Below the pieces are notes generated by a model that was not told where the DNA came from, ran no database searches, and saw only the letters and a list, made by a program, of their open reading frames with translations. Below are positions 1-8,956 of a stretch of 64,000 nucleotides of DNA, in pieces. A program made the position numbers and the translations under genes. Every line of letters starts with the position of its first letter. Within the stretch, counting starts at the first letter, position 1. The DNA lies in the NCBI RefSeq assembly GCF_001942495.1, contig NZ_MKZS01000001.1:5130903-5194902 (forward strand). The letters run 5' to 3'. Origin of the DNA: Moorena bouillonii PNG (GTDB taxonomy: Bacteria > Cyanobacteriota > Cyanobacteriia > Cyanobacteriales > Coleofasciculaceae).

Positions 1-34
1 TCCCTGCTCCGAAGTCCCTGCTCCGAAGTCCCTA
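1..34. repeat. Short direct repeat at window edge
   Basis: A 14-bp unit (TCCCTGCTCCGAAG) occurs twice and is followed by a partial third copy. It is cut by the window edge, so the full array length is unknown. No gene is seen from 1 to 512 apart from this repeat and two hairpins. Confidence 0.6.
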
Positions 35-361
35 AAAACCAGAGATTTGTACCTCATGGGTATAAGAATTGCTATATAGAGTTATTTTGGGTAATGAAAA
101 AAACGGTAATTCCTTTTTAGAATTAATTTAAAAACGCTATATGCATTTTTAAGACACAACAGTTTACTAAATACTTTAGGATAAAAACAGTAATTTTCAT
201 CTATTTTGTTGACCTATAAAGGCAGGGCAAAAGCATCTAAATTATGAAACCTTTATCCACTAAAAAAATAAACAATAAGCTGGTTTTATCATTAACTAAT
301 GAATTAGTTAATGATAAGCCTGAACTCTGAAACCCCTTATACCTGGGTTAGCCGGTGGGTA

Positions 362-398
362 GGTTGAACGCGATGGACTTCGTCCATCGCGTTCAACC
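362..398. repeat. Perfect 17-bp inverted repeat (hairpin) upstream of hom
   Basis: Two perfect 17-bp arms, beginning GGTTGAACGCGATGGAC, flank a TTC loop. The arm contains the GGTTGAAC motif found in the tandem arrays elsewhere in the window, so this may be a minimal relative of that family. There is no T-run after it, so it is not a typical intrinsic terminator. Confidence 0.75.
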
Positions 399-437
399 GA
401 AAAGTAGGCTAGAAAAGAAAAAGATTTGCGATCTGCA

Positions 438-472
438 CGCTTTCAGCGATGGACGAAGTCCCGCTGAAAGCG
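438..472. repeat. 11-bp inverted repeat just upstream of hom
   Basis: Arms CGCTTTCAGCG and CGCTGAAAGCG flank a 13-nt loop. The loop repeats the ATGGACGAAGTCC text of the neighbouring palindrome at 362-398. It lies 40 nt before the hom start, so it would fall in the 5' leader if transcription starts upstream. A regulatory role is not shown. Confidence 0.6.
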
Positions 473-512
473 AACGCATGTTTGCCAAGCATATAGATTC
501 AGGATAAATACT

Positions 513-1826
513 GTGGTTTTTAAGATTGCTTTATTAGGATTAGGGACGGTTGGTACAGGGACAGCAAAGATTTTACTCGACACAGCTGGACGTAACCCAC
601 TACTGCAAGGGATAGAAATTGCCAAGGTAGGAGTGCGATCGCTTGATAAGCCCAGAGAAGTGCAACTACCACTGGAGTTGATGACAACTGACCTAGAAGA
701 AATTGTCACCAACCCAGAGATAGATATTGTAGTAGAGCTACTGGGAGGATTAGAACCAGCGCGATCGCTTATGCTCAAGGCGATTGCCCAAGGTAAACAT
801 ATTGTCACTGCCAATAAAGCCGTTATTTCCCGCTATGGGGATGAAATTTTTGCGGCGGCGGAAGAGGCTGGAGTCTACGTCATGTTAGAAGCAGCAGTTG
901 GGGGGGGTATCCCAGTAATTCAACCCCTCAAACAGGCATTGGGAGTGAACCGTATTCACAGTATTACTGGCATTGTTAATGGTACTACCAATTACATCCT
1001 GACCCGGATGCAACGGGAAGGGGGAGAATTTGGCGATATTCTGGCTGATGCCCAACGGTTGGGATATGCTGAGGCTGACCCCACTGCTGATGTGGATGGA
1101 TTAGATGCCGCTGACAAGATTGCTATTTTAGCTTCTATTGCTTTTGCAGGACGGATTAATTTATCTGATGTCCACTGTGAAGGGATTCGTCAGGTCAGTG
1201 CAGCAGATATTGGTTATGCTGAGAAGCTGGGGTTTGTAATTAAACTCTTAGCTGTAGCCAAGCGAGACCCCATGGCAACTGGGGATAACCCAAAGTCTGA
1301 AACTATTCAGCTGAGGGTACATCCTACCCTTGTTTCCAAAACTCACCCCCTTGCCAGTATCAATGATGTTTACAACGGGATTGTGGTAGAAGGCGAACCC
1401 ATTGGACAAGTGATTTTCTCTGGTCCTGGTGCAGGTTCTGGTCCGACAGCCAGTGCGGTGGTGTCGGATATCTTGAACATTGCTGCTGTCCTCAAAAGCG
1501 ATCGGGAAGCCAAGCAACTACATCCTCTACTTAGTTGTGCTCATCAGCACTATTGTACTGTTGCTCCTATTTCAGACCTGGTCACCCGCTTTTATGCACG
1601 GTTCCTTAGTCAAGACCATCCTGGTGTAATTGGGCATTTAGGCACCACTTTTGGCAAACATCATGTCAGTTTAGAATCTGTGGTGCAAATTGGTTTCCAA
1701 GGAAACTTAGCAGAAATTGTGGTCGTCACTCATGATGTGCGTGAAGGGAACTTCCGACAGGCTCTAGATGAAATTCGGACTCTAGAGGCAGTGGATAGTA
1801 TTCCTAGCATTTTAAGAGTGCTCTAA
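513..1826 (+). CDS. hom: Homoserine dehydrogenase
   Basis: NAD(P)-dependent reduction of aspartate semialdehyde to homoserine, the branch step towards threonine, methionine and isoleucine in the cytoplasm. The 437-residue protein opens with a Rossmann motif (LGLGTVGTG, about residues 8-16). It has GIVNGTTNYIL near 155-165 and the catalytic-domain signature around GLDAADKIAIL near 196-206. The last 85 residues form an ACT domain (HPGVIGHLGTTFGKHHVSLE), which in this family binds the feedback effector threonine. Length is normal for the monofunctional enzyme. The start is GTG at 513, directly before the conserved VFKIALLG; no ATG is better placed. It stands alone, with repeats on both sides. 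Confidence 0.96.
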   Translation: MVFKIALLGLGTVGTGTAKILLDTAGRNPLLQGIEIAKVGVRSLDKPREVQLPLELMTTDLEEIVTNPEIDIVVELLGGLEPARSLMLKAIAQGKHIVTANKAVISRYGDEIFAAAEEAGVYVMLEAAVGGGIPVIQPLKQALGVNRIHSITGIVNGTTNYILTRMQREGGEFGDILADAQRLGYAEADPTADVDGLDAADKIAILASIAFAGRINLSDVHCEGIRQVSAADIGYAEKLGFVIKLLAVAKRDPMATGDNPKSETIQLRVHPTLVSKTHPLASINDVYNGIVVEGEPIGQVIFSGPGAGSGPTASAVVSDILNIAAVLKSDREAKQLHPLLSCAHQHYCTVAPISDLVTRFYARFLSQDHPGVIGHLGTTFGKHHVSLESVVQIGFQGNLAEIVVVTHDVREGNFRQALDEIRTLEAVDSIPSILRVL

Positions 1827-1834
1827 AGCTTCAC

Positions 1835-1933
1835 TAGTTGAAGGTTGAATAGTTGAAGGTTGAATAGTTGAAGGTTTACTCTTTTAGAGGGTTGAGGGAA
1901 GTCCTTGGCCAAAAGGCCACGCTACGCGAACGG
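1835..1933. repeat. Tandem GTTGAAGG array plus GGCCAAAAGGCC core
   Basis: Three copies of a roughly 14-bp unit (TAGTTGAAGGTTGAA) at 1835-1876 are followed at 1903-1933 by the core CCTTGGCCAAAAGGCCACG, which contains a GGCC-AAAA-GGCC palindrome. The same two modules occur together at several other places in the window. No opposite-sense array is present here, so this is a half version of the composite. Confidence 0.8.
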
Positions 1934-2025
1934 GGAAAGTTCAAAATATAGCCATTCCCGAAGGTTAGGTTGTTTGCTTGAAGTCTAAAATTTGAAACCG
2001 TTTACCTCTGGCCTAGTCTTGATCT

Positions 2026-3111
2026 ATGACTCAATCGTTAACAATGAATCTAGTGCGCTGGCTCCCAATTGTTTCCACAATTTTTTGGCTAGTGACCCCA
2101 ACTGTTGCTACTTCAAACTTGGGAACAACGGATTCCTATTCTGGTTCTTTATCTGTAGATGATAGTTGGCGATCCCAAAGCCAGTTAAATTTCACAAATT
2201 CCACACTTCAACCAGCCAACCTGCAACCTTGGCCAAAAGGCCACGCTACGCGAACAACCCTGACAGTAAAAACAGTACAACAGGCACAAAACACAGTAAC
2301 TCAAAACACAACTATAGAGGATATTTGTCCACCGCCAGTGCTCTCTCGCTTAACTCGCCACCAAGTGGCTGCAGGTGAAACCGTCGAGAGTATTGCCAAC
2401 CAATACAATCTTGAAGAGGCTACACTACTTAGATTTAATCGAGCCTTAAACCGGCAGTCAATGCCAGTGGGGCAAGAGATTTTGATTCCGCCATTCAATG
2501 GCATCTTGGTGAATGTGCCATTGAATGCCACTTGGCAAGACTTAGCAGACGCCTACGGTGTCCGTGCTGCGGTTTTATTTGAGTTAAATGGTTGTAAAAA
2601 ACCCTCTAAGCAAGCCTTTATCCCAGGGTTGAATTCCCTTGGCATCGGTATTCCCACAGCAACGAGGGAAACTCCGACTGTAGATAGCTACACGGGATTG
2701 ACTAATTATCCCTTACCAGCTGTGGCACGGATAGGACTGGATTACGGCTGGCGGCAAGAGGCTGGTGAGGATGAAAAGAAGTTTCACGCTGGTGTCGATT
2801 TACTGGCACAGGAAGGTACTCAGGTTTTTGCCAGTGATAGCGGTATAGTTGCCTATGCTGGACCACAAAACACTTATGGCAATTTGGTAGTGATTAATCA
2901 TGAGGGAGGACGCCAAACCCGCTATGCTCACTTAAACCGTACTACTGTCAGTCCAGGTCAGAAGATTAATGTTGGACAGTTATTGGGGACAGTGGGGACT
3001 ACAGGAAATCCTGACATTAACCAACCCCATCTACATTTTGAGGTTCGTTTGAATTCCCCTGGGGGTTGGGCAGCACAAGATCCAAAATTGCATTTGAAAA
3101 TGACTCCATAG
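2026..3111 (+). CDS. LysM and M23 peptidase domain protein (probable cell wall endopeptidase)
   Basis: A secreted or envelope zinc peptidase of the lysostaphin/NlpD type, expected to cleave peptidoglycan cross-links or to activate amidases. The N-terminus has a hydrophobic signal-like segment (about residues 8-28). A LysM domain follows (RHQVAAGETVESIANQYNL, about 115-165), then a second weaker LysM-like stretch (about 168-205). The C-terminal M23 domain carries HAGVDLL and HLHFEVRL, supplying the zinc-binding His/Asp pair and the HxH motif. Both are intact, so an active enzyme is likely. Residues about 62-85 ([18 protein letters not shown]) are the dispersed genomic repeat core translated in frame; they sit in the linker between signal and LysM. 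Confidence 0.93.
   Translation: MTQSLTMNLVRWLPIVSTIFWLVTPTVATSNLGTTDSYSGSLSVDDSWRSQSQLNFTNSTLQPANLQPWPKGHATRTTLTVKTVQQAQNTVTQNTTIEDICPPPVLSRLTRHQVAAGETVESIANQYNLEEATLLRFNRALNRQSMPVGQEILIPPFNGILVNVPLNATWQDLADAYGVRAAVLFELNGCKKPSKQAFIPGLNSLGIGIPTATRETPTVDSYTGLTNYPLPAVARIGLDYGWRQEAGEDEKKFHAGVDLLAQEGTQVFASDSGIVAYAGPQNTYGNLVVINHEGGRQTRYAHLNRTTVSPGQKINVGQLLGTVGTTGNPDINQPHLHFEVRLNSPGGWAAQDPKLHLKMTP
2227..2255. repeat. GGCCAAAAGGCC repeat core inside the M23 peptidase gene
   Basis: The core CCTTGGCCAAAAGGCCACG plus CTACGCGAAC, identical to intergenic copies at 1903, 20250 and 52520, lies inside the coding sequence. It is preceded by CAACCAGCCAACCTGCAAC, which resembles one unit of the tandem arrays. 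It is read as [12 protein letters not shown] without breaking the frame. Confidence 0.85.
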
Positions 3112-3691
3112 TAAGCATTGAGCTGACCAAATTGATCGTGGATATCCAATAGTCAGCTATTGCTGATCCTGATATAAACCCACTTTCCGCACTTCATTTT
3201 GTAGCACAAAAGAACTATCGAGTGCGATCGGCGAAGCCGCGCCAAAGGCGATCGCAAATTCTCTAATATAATCCGAGTAAAAATACTTAGTTGACCGAGA
3301 GTTCGCTGGTGCTTGCCGCGAACTTTTTTCAACTGAAGTTCTTACGTATAAATAAACTAAAGCATTATATCCCTGTAGGGTGCGTTAATAACGCTACACC
3401 ATAAGCGCGTTTAGATGCCAGTTTTGCGTAAGTCCTATTCAAGTTATGGTCAATTGTCGCAAGGTTAGGGGGTTTAACCCCCCATATCTAATATCCCTTC
3501 ATAGCTTAATATCTAGCCAAGATTCCAACTGCCTACATTCTAAGGGTGTTGTTGTCGAACTCTTTACCTACTCCTGAGCAGGAAGAAACTAGCTCAAATT
3601 CCATAGCCTCTCAGGTGTGGAGTGAGGCAATTGAGGATCACACAAGATAACAGGCATTATCATTCACAATTCGGGTTCAGGGAGGCTGTTC
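3112..3691. other. Intergenic region, no gene seen
   Basis: 580 bp without a convincing reading frame. It contains a HIP1-like GCGATCGC at about 3248 and otherwise AT-rich unique sequence. The last 100 bp should hold the promoter and leader of the cyclase gene. The leader ends with CAGGGAGG about 14 nt before the ATG, a possible but distant ribosome binding site. Confidence 0.5.
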
Positions 3692-5839
3692 ATGGGATTT
3701 CTCAACAATTTGAGTATCAGGTCAAAACTTATATTTATGTTGCTGGCTCTGAGCACTTGCTCGCTGTTCGTGACTGCTTATATCGGTTATCGGAGTGGTA
3801 AGTCTCATCTGAGCCAAACAGTATCAAACCAGTTAACCAGTCTACGAGCTTCCAAAGCAGATCAAATAGAATCATACTTTGAAGATATTCGCTATCAGAC
3901 CCAGACCCTAAGTGAAAACTTAATGGTGGTCGAGGCGATGCAGGAATTTAAGACAGCCTACAACCAACTGCAACAATCTAGGACAGCAACTGATACACCA
4001 ACTGATTTAGAGGACACCCTCAAGGAATACTACCGTAAAGAATTTTTAACCGAACTAGCGGAAACTAGCGACGGGAAGCCTGTATTAGAATCCTACTTAC
4101 CAGAAACCTCTGCGGCTCGTTACCTCCAGTACTATTACATCGCCAAGAACCCCAACCCAGCTGGGGAGAAACATCTCCTAGATGATCCAGAAGACAAGAG
4201 TGAGTACAGTAGTATTCACACCCGCTACCACCCAATTTTTCGCAACATTGTTGAAAAGTTTGGTTACCAGGATATGTTGCTGATCGATCCTAAAACCGGT
4301 GAGATTGTCTACTCAGTTTTTAAAGAAACGGACTTTGGCACCAATCTCACCACTGGACCATACAGTGATAGTAACTTGGCTTTCGCCTTAGCCGACCTCC
4401 GAAAAGCCAAGGGAAAGGATTATGTGCAGATCTTTGATTTTGATTCCTACCGTCCTTCTTTTGGAGCCCCAGTAGCATTTATTGCTGCTCCCATCTATGA
4501 CGGCTCCCAATTTATAGGTGTTTTGGCATTCCAGCTTCCGGTTAATCAGATTAACAATGTTATGACAGGTTACCGTAAATGGAAGAGTAATGGTCTCGGG
4601 GATACAGGAGAGATCTATCTAGTCGGAGACGATTATTTGATGCGATCAGTTTCCCGTTTCCTAATTCAAGAGCCGACAGCTTATAGTAAAGCCTTGCGAG
4701 AACAGGGTGTAAAGGAACAGATCCTGAAGCGAATCGAGCAGTTTGGTACATCAATTCTACAACAGCCAGTCAAGACAGAAGCTGTAAAAGCAGCCTTAGC
4801 TGGGCAAGAAGGTACCCAAATTATCAATGATTATCGGGGTATTGAAGTTTTGAGTTCCTACGCTCCCTTAAACATCGATGGATTGGAGTGGGTTATCCTC
4901 TCCAAGATGGATCTTGCCGAAGCCTATGCCCCAGTTTACGCCTTTCAAAAGAGAGTTTTGGTTTCAGCTGCCTTGATCATACTGCTGATCACCCTACTTG
5001 CTATGGGGCTCGCCCATCTGTTTGTCCAACCAGTTAGAACTTTAATTGCTAGCGCCCGAAAAGTGAGGGATGGACAAGTTGATGCGGTTGTGAATATAGA
5101 CTCGGAAGACGAATTTGGGGAGTTAGCTGAGTCATTTAATCAAATGGTTGGCAGCTTACGCACTCAAACTAAACTAGTCGAGCAGAAAAATCGCGAAAAT
5201 GAAAAGTTACTCACAAGTGTATTTCCCGACTCCGTAGCCAAACGTCTCAAACGGGGAGAGACAAACATTGCTGAGAGTGTTTCTAATGTTACGGTTTTGT
5301 TCTGCGACATTGCTGGATTCGGCAAGCTCTCTAGATCCATGGATACCCATGAAATCATTGCAATTCTTAATGATCTAGTAAGTCTGTTCGATCAAGCCAC
5401 GGCAAAATACGGCATAGAGAAGATTAAAACCATTGGTGACAATTACATGGCAGTCTGTGGATTATCAATCTTACATATAGACCATCAAAAACGTGCGGTA
5501 GATTTTGGCTTAGAAATACTAGCATTGACCCACAGATTCAGTCATGAACGAGGATTTGACCTAGACCTTGAAATCGGTATCCATTCCGGAGATATTGTTG
5601 CTGGTATTGTAGGTCGAGAAAAAGTTGTGTACGACGTTTGGGGCGATACAGTCAATGTTGCCAATAAGCTGATGTTTTACTGCCCAACGGGAGCTATATT
5701 AGTGTCTCAAAATGTCTACAACAGTCTCCATGATATTTACGACTTTGAGCAGGCTGAGGACATCACACCTAATGGTAAAAATCAGCAGAAAGCTTGGTTG
5801 TTAAAAACTGCACAGGAATTAGTAGGTTCAACAGTTTAG
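3692..5839 (+). CDS. Membrane-bound class III adenylate cyclase with sensor and HAMP domains
   Basis: Predicted to convert ATP to cAMP in response to an extracytoplasmic signal. Order in the 715 residues: TM helix at about 13-33, a large periplasmic sensor of dCache type (about 35-420), second TM helix (about 423-445), HAMP linker (about 446-498), cyclase domain (about 528-700). The metal aspartates are in LFCDIAGFG and in KTIGD. The substrate-selecting residues are Lys in EKIKTIGD and Asp in VYDVWGDTVN, the pattern of adenylate rather than guanylate cyclases. NVANK supplies the Asn of the transition-state pair. The C-terminus ends soon after the domain. The MscS-type channel gene follows 237 bp downstream on the same strand, suggesting a functional pair. 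Confidence 0.93.
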   Translation: MGFLNNLSIRSKLIFMLLALSTCSLFVTAYIGYRSGKSHLSQTVSNQLTSLRASKADQIESYFEDIRYQTQTLSENLMVVEAMQEFKTAYNQLQQSRTATDTPTDLEDTLKEYYRKEFLTELAETSDGKPVLESYLPETSAARYLQYYYIAKNPNPAGEKHLLDDPEDKSEYSSIHTRYHPIFRNIVEKFGYQDMLLIDPKTGEIVYSVFKETDFGTNLTTGPYSDSNLAFALADLRKAKGKDYVQIFDFDSYRPSFGAPVAFIAAPIYDGSQFIGVLAFQLPVNQINNVMTGYRKWKSNGLGDTGEIYLVGDDYLMRSVSRFLIQEPTAYSKALREQGVKEQILKRIEQFGTSILQQPVKTEAVKAALAGQEGTQIINDYRGIEVLSSYAPLNIDGLEWVILSKMDLAEAYAPVYAFQKRVLVSAALIILLITLLAMGLAHLFVQPVRTLIASARKVRDGQVDAVVNIDSEDEFGELAESFNQMVGSLRTQTKLVEQKNRENEKLLTSVFPDSVAKRLKRGETNIAESVSNVTVLFCDIAGFGKLSRSMDTHEIIAILNDLVSLFDQATAKYGIEKIKTIGDNYMAVCGLSILHIDHQKRAVDFGLEILALTHRFSHERGFDLDLEIGIHSGDIVAGIVGREKVVYDVWGDTVNVANKLMFYCPTGAILVSQNVYNSLHDIYDFEQAEDITPNGKNQQKAWLLKTAQELVGSTV

Positions 5840-6076
5840 ACATAGGCTTTGCCCAGTTTTTTCCAATTATTAAAGACCCAAGGGTAATGGGGAATTGCTA
5901 ATAGGGAATTGGTAACTGAACAAACTAGACTTGATTACATTCTTTTCAGATTACCATAATACACAAAATTAAGAACCCCCGCGCGAGCATTATCCCGTGG
6001 GGGATGAAAACTTGTTCAGAGAGTTAACCCTCTTGTTCAAGGGATAGTAAAAGAATGGGACAAGGAGATTGTTTTG

Positions 6077-7582
6077 ATGAGCAAAGTAATATGGCAAAAC
6101 GATTGGTTTATCTGGGCAATAGCCTTAGGGATAGGGTTCCCGATCCTAGTAATTATTCTCACAGAAATTACTCATCGTCTACAAAGACGCGGTCAGCCTC
6201 TAGCAGTTACGCTCCGCCTAGTTCGTAACCGTGTCTTACCCGTCTTAGTATTCCTGCTATTTATCCAAAATGTGCTTGAATTAGACCTGGACAACAATCT
6301 TGTCAAGCTTGTCGAGACCCTGGTCTGGATATTTGTTATAGACGCCTCTCTGTCTCTAATCAATTCGGTGTTGTTTGAAGCCGCTGGAGAAAATACATGG
6401 CGAGCACGGATCCCAAAACTACTCCTAGATTTGTCAAGATTTTTTTTGGTAGCCCTTGGTGGTGCCATTGTGCTATCGAGAGTTTGGGGAGCCGACCTCG
6501 CTGGTCTGGCTACTGCCTTGGGTGTGGGTTCTATTGTGATCGGCTTGGCCCTTCAGGACTCTCTGGGTAGTGTCTTTTCTGGCATTACCCTACTGTTCGC
6601 TCGTCCCTTTGAAGTCGGTGATTGGTTGCAGATTGGAGACAAAGTTGGTCAGGTCATTGATATGAATTGGCGAGCTGTTCACCTGTTAACCCGCACAGAC
6701 GACATGATTATTATTCCCCATCGGGTACTTGGGGGAGAAATAGTCCTCAATTACAGCAAACCGAAACGGATTCATGTAGAAACCTTTAGGATTGACTTCG
6801 ACAGTGATGATCCACCCAACCTAATTAAGCAAGTACTAAAAGAAACAGCACTGGCCACAGAAGGGATATTGAGTGATCCTTCCCCAGAGATCCGCACCAT
6901 GGAATATAACGACTATCGCGGTAACTATGAGGTTAGGTTTTGTATCGAAGACTATCAGGATGCCCCCAAAATCCGTGAACAGTTGATGACCCGTATCTGG
7001 TATGCAGCCCAACGCAACAATCTTGGACCTACCATTCCGATCTATAGACTCCGTAAACTCGATAGTGAACCTAATCAGGCAGATAGCACTTTGACGAAGT
7101 TTACCGAGAGCCTGAAGTCAATACCTGTCTTTGTTCCTGTAGCTAAACAGCAAAAGAACTTGGAGAATTTCTCGAAAGGAGCAGTCCTACAACATTTCGG
7201 TGTGGGAGAAACAGTGATTCGTCAAGGGGATCCTGGTCATGCTTTGTACATTATTATTGCTGGGAAAGCTGTAATCACCGTCAAAGATAGTTATGGTGAA
7301 CAACAGGAGGTGATGACTCTGTCAAGTGGTGAGTTTTTTGGGGAAATGGCACTGTTTAGCGGCAAACCAAGCTCCGTATCCGTATCCGTTGTGGAAGATT
7401 TGCAAACTATTGCGCTTTATTCAGCTCTGGTTAATCAGATGATAGAAAGTACACCAAGTCTTGCCCGTGAAATCGGTCAAATTATCGAAGCACGACGGAA
7501 AGCGATAGATGAGGTGAAACAAGTCAATCTTGCATCCAGTCTTGCATCTAGTAATGGTGCGGAGTTATCAAGTCAAGGTTAA
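6077..7582 (+). CDS. MscS-family channel with C-terminal cyclic nucleotide-binding-like domain
   Basis: A small-conductance mechanosensitive channel homologue of the bacterial CNG-like branch. Several N-terminal hydrophobic helices (about residues 10-33, 50-67, 78-98, 118-140) lead into the MscS pore helix and beta domain (GLATALGVGSIVIGLALQDS then GDWLQIGDKVGQVIDMNWR, about 155-220). A cNMP-binding fold spans about 355-470 (VGETVIRQGDPGHALYIIIA; GEFFGEMALFSGKPSSVSV). The phosphate-binding cassette keeps Gly-Glu, but the usual Arg after Pro (PRTA or PRSA type) is Ser here, so nucleotide binding may be weak or lost. I chose the ATG at 6077, with AAGGAG 9 nt upstream; a TTG at 6074 is the alternative. 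It follows the adenylate cyclase gene. Confidence 0.92.
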   Translation: MSKVIWQNDWFIWAIALGIGFPILVIILTEITHRLQRRGQPLAVTLRLVRNRVLPVLVFLLFIQNVLELDLDNNLVKLVETLVWIFVIDASLSLINSVLFEAAGENTWRARIPKLLLDLSRFFLVALGGAIVLSRVWGADLAGLATALGVGSIVIGLALQDSLGSVFSGITLLFARPFEVGDWLQIGDKVGQVIDMNWRAVHLLTRTDDMIIIPHRVLGGEIVLNYSKPKRIHVETFRIDFDSDDPPNLIKQVLKETALATEGILSDPSPEIRTMEYNDYRGNYEVRFCIEDYQDAPKIREQLMTRIWYAAQRNNLGPTIPIYRLRKLDSEPNQADSTLTKFTESLKSIPVFVPVAKQQKNLENFSKGAVLQHFGVGETVIRQGDPGHALYIIIAGKAVITVKDSYGEQQEVMTLSSGEFFGEMALFSGKPSSVSVSVVEDLQTIALYSALVNQMIESTPSLAREIGQIIEARRKAIDEVKQVNLASSLASSNGAELSSQG

Positions 7583-7607
7583 GTTGACTATCAATCCCTC
7601 ATGATGC

Positions 7608-7948
7608 GATTGGCCTTGGCCTTTGGGCCACGCTACGGGAATGGCCACGCTACGCGATTCACCGTAGGTCACGCGGGGCGCGTTCCCATAAGCAATAAAG
7701 GGGGACTGGACTACTAAGGCAGTTTAATCGGGGCAGCATCAGTGGGATCCCAGTCTATGTTGCTGATTGCATAAATCAAGTTTATCTGGAGTTTAGCGCT
7801 AAAAATACTTACCCATAAAGCATTTCAGTAATAATCGGTAATGGGTAACAAGATAATTGGTAATTGTAATTGCTGCTGAGCCATTACTGCTGAGCCATTA
7901 CCCATTACCTAGTTACCCATTACCCATTACCTAGTTACCCATTACTCA
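7608..7948. repeat. Intergenic repeat block: degenerate core copies and 7-bp arrays
   Basis: About 7608-7680 holds degenerate copies of the GGCC/CACGCTACGCGA core (CCTTGGCCTTTGGGCCACGC, then GGCCACGCTACGCGATTC). About 7855-7948 holds short tandem units of the type TTACCCA or TTACCTAG, like the heptamer repeats of filamentous cyanobacteria. The block fills most of the space between the channel gene and the convergent prenyl synthase gene. No gene is seen. Confidence 0.75.
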
Positions 7949-7984
7949 TGCCAAGCCATGCTTAATACTGGAATCCCTAAGGTT

Positions 7985-8956
7985 CTAGTATAAGCGACTC
8001 AAGACATAGTCGCTCAGATCAATCAGAGCCTGCTTGGATTCTGAGGGTTTCAACACTGATATATTTTTAACTGCTGCCTCAGCATATTTGGCAGCCATTT
8101 CCCGCGATCGCTGAATTCCTTTACTCTCCCTGACCAGTGCCAAGGCTTGTTCTTTATCCTCCGGCTGGGCAAACTCTCGCTCTATGAGCACCTCTAGGTA
8201 GGGTTTTTCTTCGAGGGCAAATAAAACTGGTGCTGTGAGGTTTCCACTTACTAAATCTGACCCTGCAGGCTTACCTAAAACATCTGTCGATGCTGTAAAG
8301 TCTAGGATATCATCTACAATCTGAAACGCCAACCCCAAATTACGTCCGTAGTGATATAAATTTTCGGCTACCTGATCTGAAACACCACTTAGACATCCTG
8401 CTGCTTTAGAACTATTAGCCATCAGTGAAGCTGTCTTGTTATAAGTCTTTGCCAAGTAGCCTTCTATAGTTGTCGTGGTGTCAAATCGACTCAGTCCTTG
8501 TTGGATTTCTCCCTCTGCCATATCTTTAATCACTTCAGAGAGTAGCTTAACTACCTCTAAGTTATCCAGATTAGCCAGATACCAAGCAGATTGACCAAAC
8601 AGAAAGTCACCAGCTAGCACAGCGATTCGGTTATTGAACAAGCTATTAACAGTAGGTACGGTGCGGCGTACCTCTGACTCGTCTATCACGTCATCATGCA
8701 CCAGAGAAGCCGTGTGAATCATCTCAGTAATTTCTGCTAGACGGCGATGACGTTGGGTAATCTTGGAGTTGGTTATCGTTGCCCGTGAGACCAACAATAC
8801 AATGGCTGGTCGTAACCGCTTTCCCCCAGCTCCGAATAAGTGTTCAGCTGCAGCGTATAAGATTGGGTGACTGGCACCAATCAGGTTTTTTAAGTTTTCA
8901 CTCAATTGATACAGATCTGCTTCTACGGAAGCAAAAAGGGAGGTCACTGAGGTCAT
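7985..8956 (-). CDS. sds: Long-chain polyprenyl diphosphate synthase (solanesyl type)
   Basis: Trans-prenyl synthase that extends allylic diphosphates with isopentenyl diphosphate. In cyanobacteria the close homologue makes the C45 side chain of plastoquinone. In the 323 residues, the first aspartate-rich motif is LVHDDVIDESEVRR (about 90-103), the second is IVDDILDFT (about 214-222), and GGKRLRP lies near 45. These are the Mg-diphosphate and IPP binding sites. Small residues before the first aspartate motif (HTAS) fit a long-chain product, but chain length cannot be fixed from sequence alone. It is a single gene, transcribed towards the channel gene. Confidence 0.93.
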   Translation of the reverse strand: MTSVTSLFASVEADLYQLSENLKNLIGASHPILYAAAEHLFGAGGKRLRPAIVLLVSRATITNSKITQRHRRLAEITEMIHTASLVHDDVIDESEVRRTVPTVNSLFNNRIAVLAGDFLFGQSAWYLANLDNLEVVKLLSEVIKDMAEGEIQQGLSRFDTTTTIEGYLAKTYNKTASLMANSSKAAGCLSGVSDQVAENLYHYGRNLGLAFQIVDDILDFTASTDVLGKPAGSDLVSGNLTAPVLFALEEKPYLEVLIEREFAQPEDKEQALALVRESKGIQRSREMAAKYAEAAVKNISVLKPSESKQALIDLSDYVLSRLY

